This document shows positions 23,596 through 31,101 of a stretch of 32,018 bases of DNA, piece by piece; position 1 is the stretch's first letter; each line of letters starts with the position of its first letter. Source of the DNA: Deltaproteobacteria bacterium HGW-Deltaproteobacteria-14 (GTDB lineage Bacteria > Myxococcota_A > UBA9042 > PHBI01); the NCBI GenBank assembly GCA_002841945.1, contig PHBI01000128.1, positions 1 through 32,018 of the forward strand. The letters are read 5' to 3'. The position numbers and the translations under genes were made by a program. The notes under the pieces are model-generated. The model searched no databases. It was not told where the DNA came from and saw only the letters and a program-made list of their open reading frames with translations.

Positions 23596-24300
23596 ATGCC
23601 GATCTACAGGCTCGACAAGGCCGTCATCGCGTTCCCGCCGCCGCATCACGCGGACTCGAGCGGTCTCCTCGCCGTCGGGGGCGACTTCCGCCCCGAGCGG
23701 ATGCTGCTCGCGTACGCCAGCGGCATCTTCCCGTGGTCGGAGTACGGCGGTCAGCCGCTCTGGTACTCCCCCGACCCGCGCCTGATCCTGACCCCGGAGA
23801 CGCTCCACGTCCGGCGCAGCCTCGCCAAGATCATGCGCCGCGGAGACTACGAGGTGAGGCTCGACAGCGCCTTCGAGGCGGTGATCGCCGCGTGCGCCGA
23901 CGCGCCGAGGCCCGGCCAGGACGGGACCTGGATCACCCGCCGCTACCGCGAGTCCATGAGCGCGTTGCACAAGGCCGGCTGGGCTCACAGCGCCGAGGCC
24001 TGGCGCGACGGGCGCCTGGTCGGTGGCCTCTACGGGCTCTCGATCGGCCGCGCCTTCTTCGGCGAGTCGATGTTCGCGGCCGCACCGAACGCCTCCAAGG
24101 TCGCCTTCGTGACGCTGGTGCAGCAGCTCGGCGAGTGGGGCATCGATCTCGTCGACTGCCAGGTCGAGACGCCGCACCTCCGGAGCTTCGGCGCCGAGGA
24201 GTGGCCGCGGGCCCGGTTCCTCCACGCCCTCGGCGAGCGCGTCGCCGGACCGTCTCGACTCGGACCGTGGACGTTGACCGTCGAGAACGGGCCGGGGTAG
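23596..24300 (+). CDS. aat: Leucyl/phenylalanyl-tRNA-protein transferase
   Basis: A 234-residue enzyme that transfers Leu or Phe from aminoacyl-tRNA to N-terminal Arg or Lys of proteins, marking them for ClpAPS degradation (bacterial N-degron pathway, cytoplasm). Conserved blocks are FPPPHHADSSGLLAVGGDF, LLAYASGIFPWSEYG, PLWYSPDPRLIL, WITRRYRESMSALHKAGWAHSAEAW, GGLYGLSIGRAFFGESMF and DCQVETPHLRSFGA, in the expected order and at normal length. Start ATG at 23596; only a weak GGTGGG is upstream. It is followed 36 bp later by a cyclophilin gene on the same strand. Confidence 0.97.
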   Translation: MPIYRLDKAVIAFPPPHHADSSGLLAVGGDFRPERMLLAYASGIFPWSEYGGQPLWYSPDPRLILTPETLHVRRSLAKIMRRGDYEVRLDSAFEAVIAACADAPRPGQDGTWITRRYRESMSALHKAGWAHSAEAWRDGRLVGGLYGLSIGRAFFGESMFAAAPNASKVAFVTLVQQLGEWGIDLVDCQVETPHLRSFGAEEWPRARFLHALGERVAGPSRLGPWTLTVENGPG

Positions 24301-24336
24301 ACCGGGCTCGCACCGGAGTCACCAGGGAGCCGAACC

Positions 24337-24855
24337 ATGCCCAACCCGATCGCCCACTTCGAGACCTCACTCGGGACCTTCTCGGCGGAGATCTTCGCCG
24401 ACCAGATGCCCGTCACCGCCAAGAACTTCCTCGACCTCGCCAAGTCTGGCTTCTACGACGGCCTGCACTTCCACCGGGTCATCAACAACTTCATGATCCA
24501 GTTCGGGTGCGAGTTCTCGAAGGATCCCTTCAACCCGCGCTGCGGCACCGGCAACTCGCCGCTCGGCAACGTCCAGGACGAGCACCCGCGCGGCGTGCAC
24601 CTCTCGAACGAGCCCGGCACCCTGTCGATGGCGAACACCGGCCGCCCGAACTCCGGCGGCGCGCAGTTCTTCATCAACACCAAGCACAACGCCTACCTCG
24701 ACTGGTTCACCCCCGGCGGGTCCAAGCACCCCGTCTTCGGCAAGGTGACCCACGGGATGGACGTGATCGCCACCATCGAGAAGACCAAGACCGATCGCAG
24801 CGACCGCCCGGTCGAGCCGGTCAAGATGGTCAGCGTGACGATCCAGGAGGGCTGA
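24337..24855 (+). CDS. Peptidyl-prolyl cis-trans isomerase (cyclophilin type)
   Basis: A 172-residue single-domain cytoplasmic cyclophilin that isomerises X-Pro bonds during folding. It has TAKNFLDLAKSGFYDGLHFHRVI with the catalytic Arg, FMIQFG, GTLSMANTGRPNSGGAQFFI and VFGKVTHGMDVI. In the position usually occupied by FMIQGGD it reads FMIQFGCEF and is followed by a short insert (SKDPFNPRCGTGNSPLGNV) that is found in some bacterial members. AGGGAG lies about seven bases before the ATG at 24337. Probably cotranscribed with aat. Confidence 0.93.
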   Translation: MPNPIAHFETSLGTFSAEIFADQMPVTAKNFLDLAKSGFYDGLHFHRVINNFMIQFGCEFSKDPFNPRCGTGNSPLGNVQDEHPRGVHLSNEPGTLSMANTGRPNSGGAQFFINTKHNAYLDWFTPGGSKHPVFGKVTHGMDVIATIEKTKTDRSDRPVEPVKMVSVTIQEG

Positions 24856-24868
24856 CGGCCGGCCGGGG

Positions 24869-24901
24869 CGCATGGTTGATCAACCATTGATCAACCATGC
24901 G
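24869..24901. terminator. Perfect 15-bp hairpin between convergent genes
   Basis: Arms 24869-24883 and 24887-24901 are exact reverse complements around a CCA loop, with the palindromic core TTGATCAA in each arm. It sits midway between the cyclophilin stop (24855) and the stop of the sigma-54 activator (24920), the usual place for a bidirectional terminator, though a T-run is lacking. Confidence 0.75.
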
Positions 24902-24919
24902 GACCCGCGGCGCCCTCGC

Positions 24920-26587
24920 TCACGACATCCCGAGCTCGCTCATGCGGAGCTTGAGCCCGCGCTTGGAGACCTTGAGGGCCTTCCACAGCGCGTCGGGCGC
25001 CCCCTCGTGATCCTCGAGCGCCGCGAGCAGCTGCTCACGCGTGAGGTTGTTGGCGCGGACCAACGTCGGGTGCGCATCGACCAGGTCGTTGAGCGCCGGC
25101 CGCGAGATGCCGAGCTCGGCGGCGGCCGGACCGAGCTTGTAGTCGACCGCGGCGAGCACCCGCTCGAGCTCGTCGGGGCCGATGTCCGATGGGGTACGCT
25201 TCTTCTCCACCTCCGCGGCGTCGCCAGCGGTGGCCGGAGCGCTGCTGCGCTCGGCCTCGAGCGCCGCGAGGCGGGCGCGGATCTCGTCGGCCGAGGCGTC
25301 GATGGTCGGCACGGCCGAGCCGGCGTTCGGCAGGAGGCGGTTGAGGTGCGGGTCGTCGACCTGGACGGCGAGCTGCCGGTGCTCGAGGCTCGCGAGGTAG
25401 CGCGCGACGTTGCGGAGCTGACGGACGTTGCCTGGCCAAGCGTAGCGCGCGAGCCGCGCGACGATCGGCGCCGGCAGCCACGACATCCCCTGGGCGTCGA
25501 CGTCGAGCAGCTCGCTCTCCCGGCCGAGGGCCTCGAGCTCGTGGCGCAGGAAGTGTATCAGCAGCCGGCCGACGTCGTCGCGGCGCTCGCGCAGCGGCGG
25601 CAGGCGGATCTCCTGGTTCGCGAGGCGGTAGAAGAGCGGCGCCCGGAAGCGACCGGCCTCCACCTCCTTCTCGATGTTGGCGTCCGTCGCGGCGATGAGG
25701 CGGACGTCCACCTGGCGGTGCTTGTCGGCGCCGACCTGCTGCACCTCACCGGTCTCGAGCACGCGCAGCAGCGCCGCCTGGACCTCGGGCGGGGTGTCGC
25801 CGATCTCGTCGAGGAACAGCGAGCCGCCGTCGGCGCGCCCGAAGAAGCCGAGGTTCGCGTGGCTCGCCCCGGAGAACGCGCCGCGGACGTGCCCGAAGAG
25901 CTCCGAGGCCGCCAGGGAGCTGGGGATGGCGGCCATGTTGACGGTGAGGTAGGGCTTGTCGGCCCGCTCGCTCGCGTCGTGGACCGCCCTGGCGACGAGC
26001 TCCTTGCCGGTCCCGGTCTCGCCTCGCACCAGCACCGGCGCCTGTAGCCGCGCCACCCGCGCGATGTGGTGGCGCACCTGCGCGACACCGTCGCTGTCGC
26101 CGACCAGCTCGAAGCGCTCCGCGGGCTTCTGGGCGGGGTCGAGCAGGTGCAGCAGCAGCACGACCGGGCCGCCGACCTCGACGACGACGCCGCGCTCGAC
26201 GGCCGTCGCGGGGACGTTGAGGGTCGCGGGGACCGCGACCCCGTCGACGATCACCGCGGCCGCGGCCTCGCGCGCGTCGATCGTGAAGCTCCCGTCGTAC
26301 TCGCTGGCGATCCACATCGGGCGCCGACTCAAGAACGGGCTGGCCAGCGGCAGCGCCGCCGCGGGCTGAGACGGCGGCGCGAACTCCGGCGTCAGGCGAG
26401 ACACGGCGACGCGCCCCGAGGGGCTCGCGAGCTCACGCACCAGCACGCGCTCGCCGATTCGAGTGAGCCGCGGGTGGTAGAGGAGGGTCAGGGCCGGCAC
26501 GCGCCCCGGCAGAGCCATCTGATCATATTGCGGCACCTGCCGCGTATCGGCGTCCAGGTCGAACAAACCGCGATCGCGTTCACCCAT
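24920..26587 (-). CDS. Sigma-54-dependent transcriptional activator with FHA-like N-terminus
   Basis: A 555-residue bacterial enhancer-binding protein. Residues about 30-155 resemble a degenerate FHA domain (PFLSRRPMWIAS, DGSFTI, VIVDGVAV, RGVVVEVGG). The AAA+ domain (about 165-400) has Walker A GETGTGKE (189-196), the sigma-54-contacting loop as GAFSGA instead of GAFTGA, Walker B SLFLDEIGD, and an R-finger region RLANQEIRLPPLRERRDDV. The C-terminus has helix-turn-helix-like segments (AAAELGISRPALNDLV; ALKVSKRGLKLRMSELGM) for DNA binding. GGAGTGG precedes the ATG at 26587. It is divergent from a gene with a sigma-54 promoter, its likely target. FHA-linked activators are typical of myxobacteria, where Ser/Thr kinases feed them. 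Confidence 0.93.
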   Translation of the reverse strand: MGERDRGLFDLDADTRQVPQYDQMALPGRVPALTLLYHPRLTRIGERVLVRELASPSGRVAVSRLTPEFAPPSQPAAALPLASPFLSRRPMWIASEYDGSFTIDAREAAAAVIVDGVAVPATLNVPATAVERGVVVEVGGPVVLLLHLLDPAQKPAERFELVGDSDGVAQVRHHIARVARLQAPVLVRGETGTGKELVARAVHDASERADKPYLTVNMAAIPSSLAASELFGHVRGAFSGASHANLGFFGRADGGSLFLDEIGDTPPEVQAALLRVLETGEVQQVGADKHRQVDVRLIAATDANIEKEVEAGRFRAPLFYRLANQEIRLPPLRERRDDVGRLLIHFLRHELEALGRESELLDVDAQGMSWLPAPIVARLARYAWPGNVRQLRNVARYLASLEHRQLAVQVDDPHLNRLLPNAGSAVPTIDASADEIRARLAALEAERSSAPATAGDAAEVEKKRTPSDIGPDELERVLAAVDYKLGPAAAELGISRPALNDLVDAHPTLVRANNLTREQLLAALEDHEGAPDALWKALKVSKRGLKLRMSELGMS

Positions 26588-26605
26588 CAGCGGCCACTCC
26601 CTGCG

Positions 26606-26666
26606 CTGGTGCTGGCCAGGCCCTCCTTGTCGCCCAACGGGCGACGAAACGCAAGGCGAGCACCAG
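26606..26666. promoter_or_regulatory. Nested inverted repeats, candidate enhancer
   Basis: CTGGTGCT (26606-26613) pairs with AGCACCAG (26659-26666), enclosing GTCGCCC-AAC-GGGCGAC (26629-26645). The structure lies 105 to 165 bases upstream of the sigma-54 promoter at 26772, where activator binding sites are expected, and next to the activator gene's own start, so it may also serve autoregulation. Confidence 0.5.
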
Positions 26667-26771
26667 GCCGGGCGGCCTGCCACGCGGTCGCGACGCCCCA
26701 TCCCCCCGATGACCGCCGCCACCGGTCGCGCTCGCCCGGGGTCCGCCGGCCGGGTAGCGCGGCGCGCGCTT

Positions 26772-26787
26772 TGGGCGCAGAGTTGCA
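26772..26787 (+). promoter_or_regulatory. Sigma-54 promoter for the 26815 gene
   Basis: TGGGCGCAGAGTTGCA: GG (26773-26774) and GC (26785-26786) are exactly ten bases apart, with a perfect TTGCA -12 box; the -24 box is TGGGCG rather than TGGCAC. The start of transcription would be near 26798, seven bases before the ribosome site GGAGAG (26805-26810). Confidence 0.65.
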
Positions 26788-26814
26788 CCCGCCTCGCGAC
26801 GCCTGGAGAGACCC

Positions 26815-27369
26815 ATGGCCCCATCGTACGACGCGCTGCTCGACCTCGATCCGTTCGAGCTCGAGCACCTCCTCGCCAGCGGCCACCCCCTCGCCCCCGA
26901 GCGCCTCGCGGGCTTCCGCTATCGCGGCATCGGCCTCGCCATGCCGCGCCTCGTCGCCCGGGTCGCCCAGAAGTTCGTCAAGGCCTTCCACCTCGAGCCG
27001 GGGGCCGGCGCCGTCCGCGGCTGGAACATCAGGATCCGCCAGGACGGACTCGACGCCCCCTGGACCCCGGCGACGATCGCGGGCAAGCGCATCACCTACG
27101 GTCACTTCGAGGTGGTCGGCGCGGGGCTGCACCCGCGCTGCGTCCGCTATCGGAACGCGCTGGTCCTCGACTACGGCCGTCGCGAGCGGCGCCTGTCACC
27201 CTTCGCGCCGGTCCGCGACTACGTGGCGGCCCTCGCACCCGACGACCCGCGCCTGCTCATCGGCAGGATGTACCTCGCCCTGGGCCCGTGGCAGCTCGCG
27301 ACACCCAGCTACTTCTTGCTCGTGCGCGACCTCCCCCTCGACCGCGTCGAGGCGCCGCCGCGCCGGTGA
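26815..27369 (+). CDS. Conserved-looking protein of unknown function
   Basis: A 184-residue soluble protein without signal peptide or clear membrane segment. It is rich in aromatic and basic residues and begins APSYDALLDLDPFELEHLL. The middle has strand-like stretches (GWNIRIRQDG, KRITYGHFEVVGAG, NALVLDYGR) and the end LGPWQLATPSYFLLVRDLPLDRV, which suggests one compact alpha/beta or beta-barrel domain. I do not recognise the family. ATG at 26815 has GGAGAG four bases upstream and a sigma-54 promoter 28 bases upstream; the neighbouring divergent activator is the likely regulator. Confidence 0.8.
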   Translation: MAPSYDALLDLDPFELEHLLASGHPLAPERLAGFRYRGIGLAMPRLVARVAQKFVKAFHLEPGAGAVRGWNIRIRQDGLDAPWTPATIAGKRITYGHFEVVGAGLHPRCVRYRNALVLDYGRRERRLSPFAPVRDYVAALAPDDPRLLIGRMYLALGPWQLATPSYFLLVRDLPLDRVEAPPRR

Positions 27370-27443
27370 CAACGCGGCGAGCACCGGGTTGCCGCCGTGT
27401 GGCAGGTGACGCAGACTGCCGGCGACCGACAGGAGGACGAGCG

Positions 27444-29915
27444 ATGGCGTTTCATCTGGGCAAGCGGGTTGGGGGTGACGGCGCGCGCGTCGAGTACGAC
27501 CCGAAGCACCTCACGACCCACGGGCTCGTCTTCGGGATGACCGGCAGCGGCAAGACCGGCCTGTGTGTCGGCCTCCTCGAGGAGGCCGGCCGCGAGAACA
27601 TCCCGATCATCGCCATCGACCCCAAGGGCGACCTGACCAACCTCGCCCTGTGCTGGCCAGACCTCGCGCCACAGCGCTTCGCCGAGTGGATCGACCCATC
27701 GCGGGTACAGAACGAGGGCCCCACCGCGGCCGAGCTCGGCGAGAAGATGGCGGCCACCTGGCGCGGCGGACTCGCCCGCGAGGGCATCGACGAGGAGGAG
27801 ATCGGCGCCTATCGCGCCGGGACCAACGTCACGATCTACACGCCGGGCTCGAGCTCCGGCGTCCAGGTGAGCCTCCTCGATCGCTTCGACCCGCCGCCCA
27901 AGTTCGACACCCTCACCGCCGAGGACCAGAGCGAGCTCGTGACCGGCGTCGTCAGCGCCGTCCTGGCGCTGGTCGACGTCGACGCCGACCCGCTGCAGTC
28001 GCGCGAGTACATCCTGCTCTCGAACCTCCTGACCCACGCGTGGACCCGCGGACAGGCGCTCGACCTGGCGTCCCTCATCCAGCTCATCGACGCGCCCCCC
28101 TTCGACCGCCTCGGGGTCTTCGACCTCGAGGACTTCTTCCCGGCGAAGAAGCGCAAGACCTTCGCGATGCAGCTCAACGGGCTCATCGCGAGCCCGTCGT
28201 TTCAGCCCTGGCTCCGCGGCGTCCCCCTCGACATGGACGCCATGCTCGACCGCGGTGACGGCGACGTGAGCCGGACGTCGATCTTCTACATCGCCCACCT
28301 CGACGACTCCGAGCGGATGTCCTTCGTGTCGCTGCTGCTCGACCGCCTGATTGGGTGGATGCGCGCTCAGCCGGGCACCGGCGCGCTGCGGGCCCTCGTC
28401 TACATGGACGAGGTCTTCGGCTACCTCCCTCCGCACCCGCTCAACCCGCCGACGAAGCGCCCGCTGCTGACGCTCCTCAAGCAGGCCCGCGCCTACGGGC
28501 TCGGCGTGCTGCTCGCCACCCAGAACCCGGTCGACATCGACTACAAGGCGATCACCAACGCGGGCACCTGGTTCGTCGGCAAGCTCCAGACCGAGCAGGA
28601 CAAGGAGCGCATCCTCGACGGCCTCGTCAGCGCCTCGGCCGAGGTCGGGCACCGGGTGAGTCGCTCGGAGATCAGCCGCGGCGTCTCGGCCCTCGAGACC
28701 CGCCAGTTCCTGCTCCACAACGCCCACGACAGCGAGCAGGCGGTGTTCTCCACGCGCTTCGTCCGGAGCTACCTCCGCGGGCCGATGACCAAGCAGGAGA
28801 TCACACGCCTGAAGGCGGTCGACTTCTACAACCTCGGCCCCGCCCGCCTGCGTCCCGCCGCCCCGCCCACCGCGCGCCCCGCGCGCGCCCCCCACGCGGA
28901 GGTGGTGGACGCGAGCTTCGGGGGGCACCGCGAGACGCACACCCCGGCCCCGACCGGGGGCGAGTTCGTCGAGCTCGACTCCCACCCGGCGACCCCGACC
29001 GGCGACCTCGCCGCGTCGATGTTGCGACGCAACAGTCCGGCCCCCGCGGTCCCCGGAGGACGACCGATAATCCTGGGTGTCGACGAGAGGTTCCTCTCGA
29101 GTGCGGCGCGCCAGACCCCAGCCCTTCAGGAGCTGTTCGGGGCGCGCGCCAGCCAGCTCGGTGGCCGCACCAGCTATCGCCCGGCGCTGATGGCGCAGGC
29201 GCGCCTCACCTTCGAGGTCGAGGATGGCGCGAGCGTCTCCCAGGGCACGGTGACCCGGATCGCGTTCCCGATCCCGGCGACGCCCGGGGCGGTCGGGTGG
29301 CTCATCGCGGACACCCGGATCGGACAGGAGCACCTCGTCGGCGGCCCCGAGGACGCCCACGCGCTCTACACGGCGCCGCCGTCATGGCTGTCGAGCCCGG
29401 CGGACCGCGAGCGCGCCCGCGACATCTTCGTGCGGGGGCTGCTCGACACGCAGCGGCTGAGCGTCCCCGCGTGCCCGCCGCTGTCGCGCTACGGCGAGCC
29501 GGGTGAGTCCCTCGACACCTTCCGCCACCGCCTCGCGACGCTGCTCTCGCAGGTGACCGCGCAGGCCGTCGACCGGATGGACGGGCAGAAGGCCGTCGAG
29601 GCGGGGATCTGGGACCGGCAGGTGGCGGAGATGCGGGAGCTGCTCGAGGCCGACAAGCGCGAGATCGGCTACTACAAGCAGCTGGGCGACGCCGAGGCCG
29701 CGGAGAAGGCGGCCAACCGGGCGCGCTTCCGCATCGAGCGCTACAAAGAGCTGCTCGGTCAGCGCGAGCGCTTCCTGGGCTTGCACGACCGCGACATGGC
29801 GGACGTCGAGTTCTCGGCCATCGACAAGCTCGAGGCGTGCCGCATGGTCGACCTGACCCTGCGCCCGCAGGGGATCACCGCGGCCTTCTTCGGCCTCCTC
29901 TGGGTGCCTATTTAG
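27444..29915 (+). CDS. HerA/FtsK-like ATPase (DUF853/YjgR-related)
   Basis: An 823-residue protein of a widespread, poorly characterised P-loop ATPase family related to HerA/VirB4 helicases and pumps. Walker A is GMTGSGKT (31-38) in the context YDPKHLTTHGLVFG; IIAIDPKGDLTNL, FYIAHLDDSERMSFVSLLLDR-like (landmark YIAHLDDSERM), Walker B ALVYMDEVFGYLPP (near 316) and LLKQARAYGLGVLLATQNPVD follow. About residues 470-540 form a Pro/Ala-rich linker, and the C-terminal part (about 720-790) is a predicted coiled coil (AEMRELLEADKREIGYYKQL, RFRIERYKELLGQRERF). AGGAGGA lies six bases before the ATG at 27444. Substrate (DNA or protein) unknown. A pair of hairpin repeats starts at the base after the stop codon. 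Confidence 0.9.
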   Translation: MAFHLGKRVGGDGARVEYDPKHLTTHGLVFGMTGSGKTGLCVGLLEEAGRENIPIIAIDPKGDLTNLALCWPDLAPQRFAEWIDPSRVQNEGPTAAELGEKMAATWRGGLAREGIDEEEIGAYRAGTNVTIYTPGSSSGVQVSLLDRFDPPPKFDTLTAEDQSELVTGVVSAVLALVDVDADPLQSREYILLSNLLTHAWTRGQALDLASLIQLIDAPPFDRLGVFDLEDFFPAKKRKTFAMQLNGLIASPSFQPWLRGVPLDMDAMLDRGDGDVSRTSIFYIAHLDDSERMSFVSLLLDRLIGWMRAQPGTGALRALVYMDEVFGYLPPHPLNPPTKRPLLTLLKQARAYGLGVLLATQNPVDIDYKAITNAGTWFVGKLQTEQDKERILDGLVSASAEVGHRVSRSEISRGVSALETRQFLLHNAHDSEQAVFSTRFVRSYLRGPMTKQEITRLKAVDFYNLGPARLRPAAPPTARPARAPHAEVVDASFGGHRETHTPAPTGGEFVELDSHPATPTGDLAASMLRRNSPAPAVPGGRPIILGVDERFLSSAARQTPALQELFGARASQLGGRTSYRPALMAQARLTFEVEDGASVSQGTVTRIAFPIPATPGAVGWLIADTRIGQEHLVGGPEDAHALYTAPPSWLSSPADRERARDIFVRGLLDTQRLSVPACPPLSRYGEPGESLDTFRHRLATLLSQVTAQAVDRMDGQKAVEAGIWDRQVAEMRELLEADKREIGYYKQLGDAEAAEKAANRARFRIERYKELLGQRERFLGLHDRDMADVEFSAIDKLEACRMVDLTLRPQGITAAFFGLLWVPI

Positions 29916-30033
29916 ATTCGCTCGCTCGGGGCGCTCGCATGGAACGCCTCACCCCTCCCACCGCGGAGCTCGCAAGCTCGCCCCGCAGCGAGAACCCTCG
30001 GGGTGAGACGTTCCAGGCGCCCCTCACTCGCTT
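29916..30033. repeat. Dispersed hairpin repeat family 2, copy B
   Basis: Starts immediately after the TAG of the ATPase gene. It shares GGAACGCCTCACCCCTCCC, GAGCTCGCAAGCTCGCCCCG and GGGGTGAGACGTTCCAGGCG with copies A and C. The inner stem GGAACGCCTCACCCC/GGGGTGAGACGTTCC pairs at 14 of 15 positions. Confidence 0.85.
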
Positions 30034-30046
30034 GCCCCCTGCCGAT

Positions 30047-30174
30047 TGAATGCGCTCGCTCGGGGCGCCTCAGTGGAACGCCTCACCCCTCCCACCGCGG
30101 AGCTCGCAAGCTCGCCCCGCAGCGGGAACCCTCGGGGTGAGACGTTCCAGGCGCCCCTCACTCGCTTGCCCCCC
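30047..30174. repeat. Dispersed hairpin repeat family 2, copy C
   Basis: A direct repeat of copy B with a 131-bp period and very few differences in the core. It begins GAATGCGCTCGCTCGGGG, which mirrors the right end of copy A (CGAGCGCATTC), and so helps to define the element's termini. Confidence 0.85.
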
Positions 30175-30367
30175 AACCGCCTGCGGCGGCCCCCCGCTGG
30201 CGCGGGTGGAGGTGTGTCGGCTTCGCCGACGGGTTGCGCCCACGCCCTCCGCGCGCCCGACGCTCCCGCACCGCGCCCACGCTCGTCGCTCCCGCACCGC
30301 GCCCAGGCTCGTCGCTCACGCTCACGCTCGTCGCGTGCGCTCACGCACACGCTCGGCCCATCGACGT
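30175..30367. repeat. Low-complexity GC-rich spacer with 26-bp tandem units
   Basis: Two 26-bp units beginning CGCTCCCGCACCGCGCCC (30261-30286 and 30287-30312) differ by one base and are followed by degenerate GCTCACGCTC runs up to about 30355. A GTCGGC-TTC-GCCGAC hairpin lies near 30216-30230. No gene is seen in this part of the 452-bp gap 29916-30367. Confidence 0.7.
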
Positions 30368-31015
30368 TCAACCCGGAGGCGTCGCGGTCCACACGAAGAG
30401 GAGCTGCGCCGCATAGTAGAGCGGCAAGCCGACGGCGCGGTTGACGACGCCGGGCGCGACGAAGCGCTGGCGCGCGACCGCGAGGTCGGAGAGGTAGAAG
30501 AGCACGGCGGCGAGCAGCACCACCGGCGCGCGCACGGTGGGCCAGGTGGCGACGCTGCCGGCGACCATCGCGGTGATGACCACGATGTAGACGACGACCG
30601 GGCCGGTCATGCCGCGCGGCAGGTGGGGGCGCAGCCAGCGGAAGGCGAGCGCCGCGGGGACGAGCAGGCCGACCGCCGTCAGCGCGAGCCACACGCCGTC
30701 CATGCCGAGCACCCGGAAGGCCACGAGGTAGCCAAGGTGGGCGACGACGAAGGAGATGAGCCCGAAGGTGAAGGCCGGGCGGCTGTCGCGCGGGATGAGC
30801 AGGACGTCGCCGAGAAACGACCACGCCAGCGCCAAGAAGACGGCGTTGCCGTAGGCGGTCTCGAACGCGCCGTTGGCGACGGCCGCGCCGAGAAACCCGA
30901 CGGACGCGAGCGGCTTGGCGATCCAGCCCAGCCTGGGCCGGGCGGTCGCCTCGCCGAAGAGGAGGACTCCGAGGGCGACGATGGTGAGCAGGATCCACGG
31001 CAACATGCGAGTCAT
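30368..31015 (-). CDS. YhhN family membrane protein (lysoplasmalogenase-like)
   Basis: A 215-residue integral membrane protein with about seven or eight hydrophobic segments. The family, which includes TMEM86B lysoplasmalogenase, is recognised by WIAKPLASVGFLGAA, the acidic motif LAWSFLGDVLL and a late FYLSDLAVARQRFV, both with the conserved Asp residues, and by the final PLYYAAQLLFVW helix. Members hydrolyse the vinyl-ether bond of lysoplasmalogens; myxobacteria make such ether lipids, which fits the inferred host. ATG at 31015 is chosen over the TTG just before it and an ATG at 31006; no clear ribosome site. Divergent from the PLP enzyme gene. Confidence 0.88.
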   Translation of the reverse strand: MTRMLPWILLTIVALGVLLFGEATARPRLGWIAKPLASVGFLGAAVANGAFETAYGNAVFLALAWSFLGDVLLIPRDSRPAFTFGLISFVVAHLGYLVAFRVLGMDGVWLALTAVGLLVPAALAFRWLRPHLPRGMTGPVVVYIVVITAMVAGSVATWPTVRAPVVLLAAVLFYLSDLAVARQRFVAPGVVNRAVGLPLYYAAQLLFVWTATPPG

Positions 31016-31101
31016 CAAGCACGCGCCAGCGCTCGTCGCAAGCGCCCTCGCTCAGCCCCGGGCCCTCGCCGACCGGGGGGCGCCCATGGTAGGCAGGTCC
31101 C

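Noticed and set aside
30261..30355. Short tandem repeats considered as a CRISPR array
   Set aside because: Units are contiguous without unique spacers and no cas gene is present.
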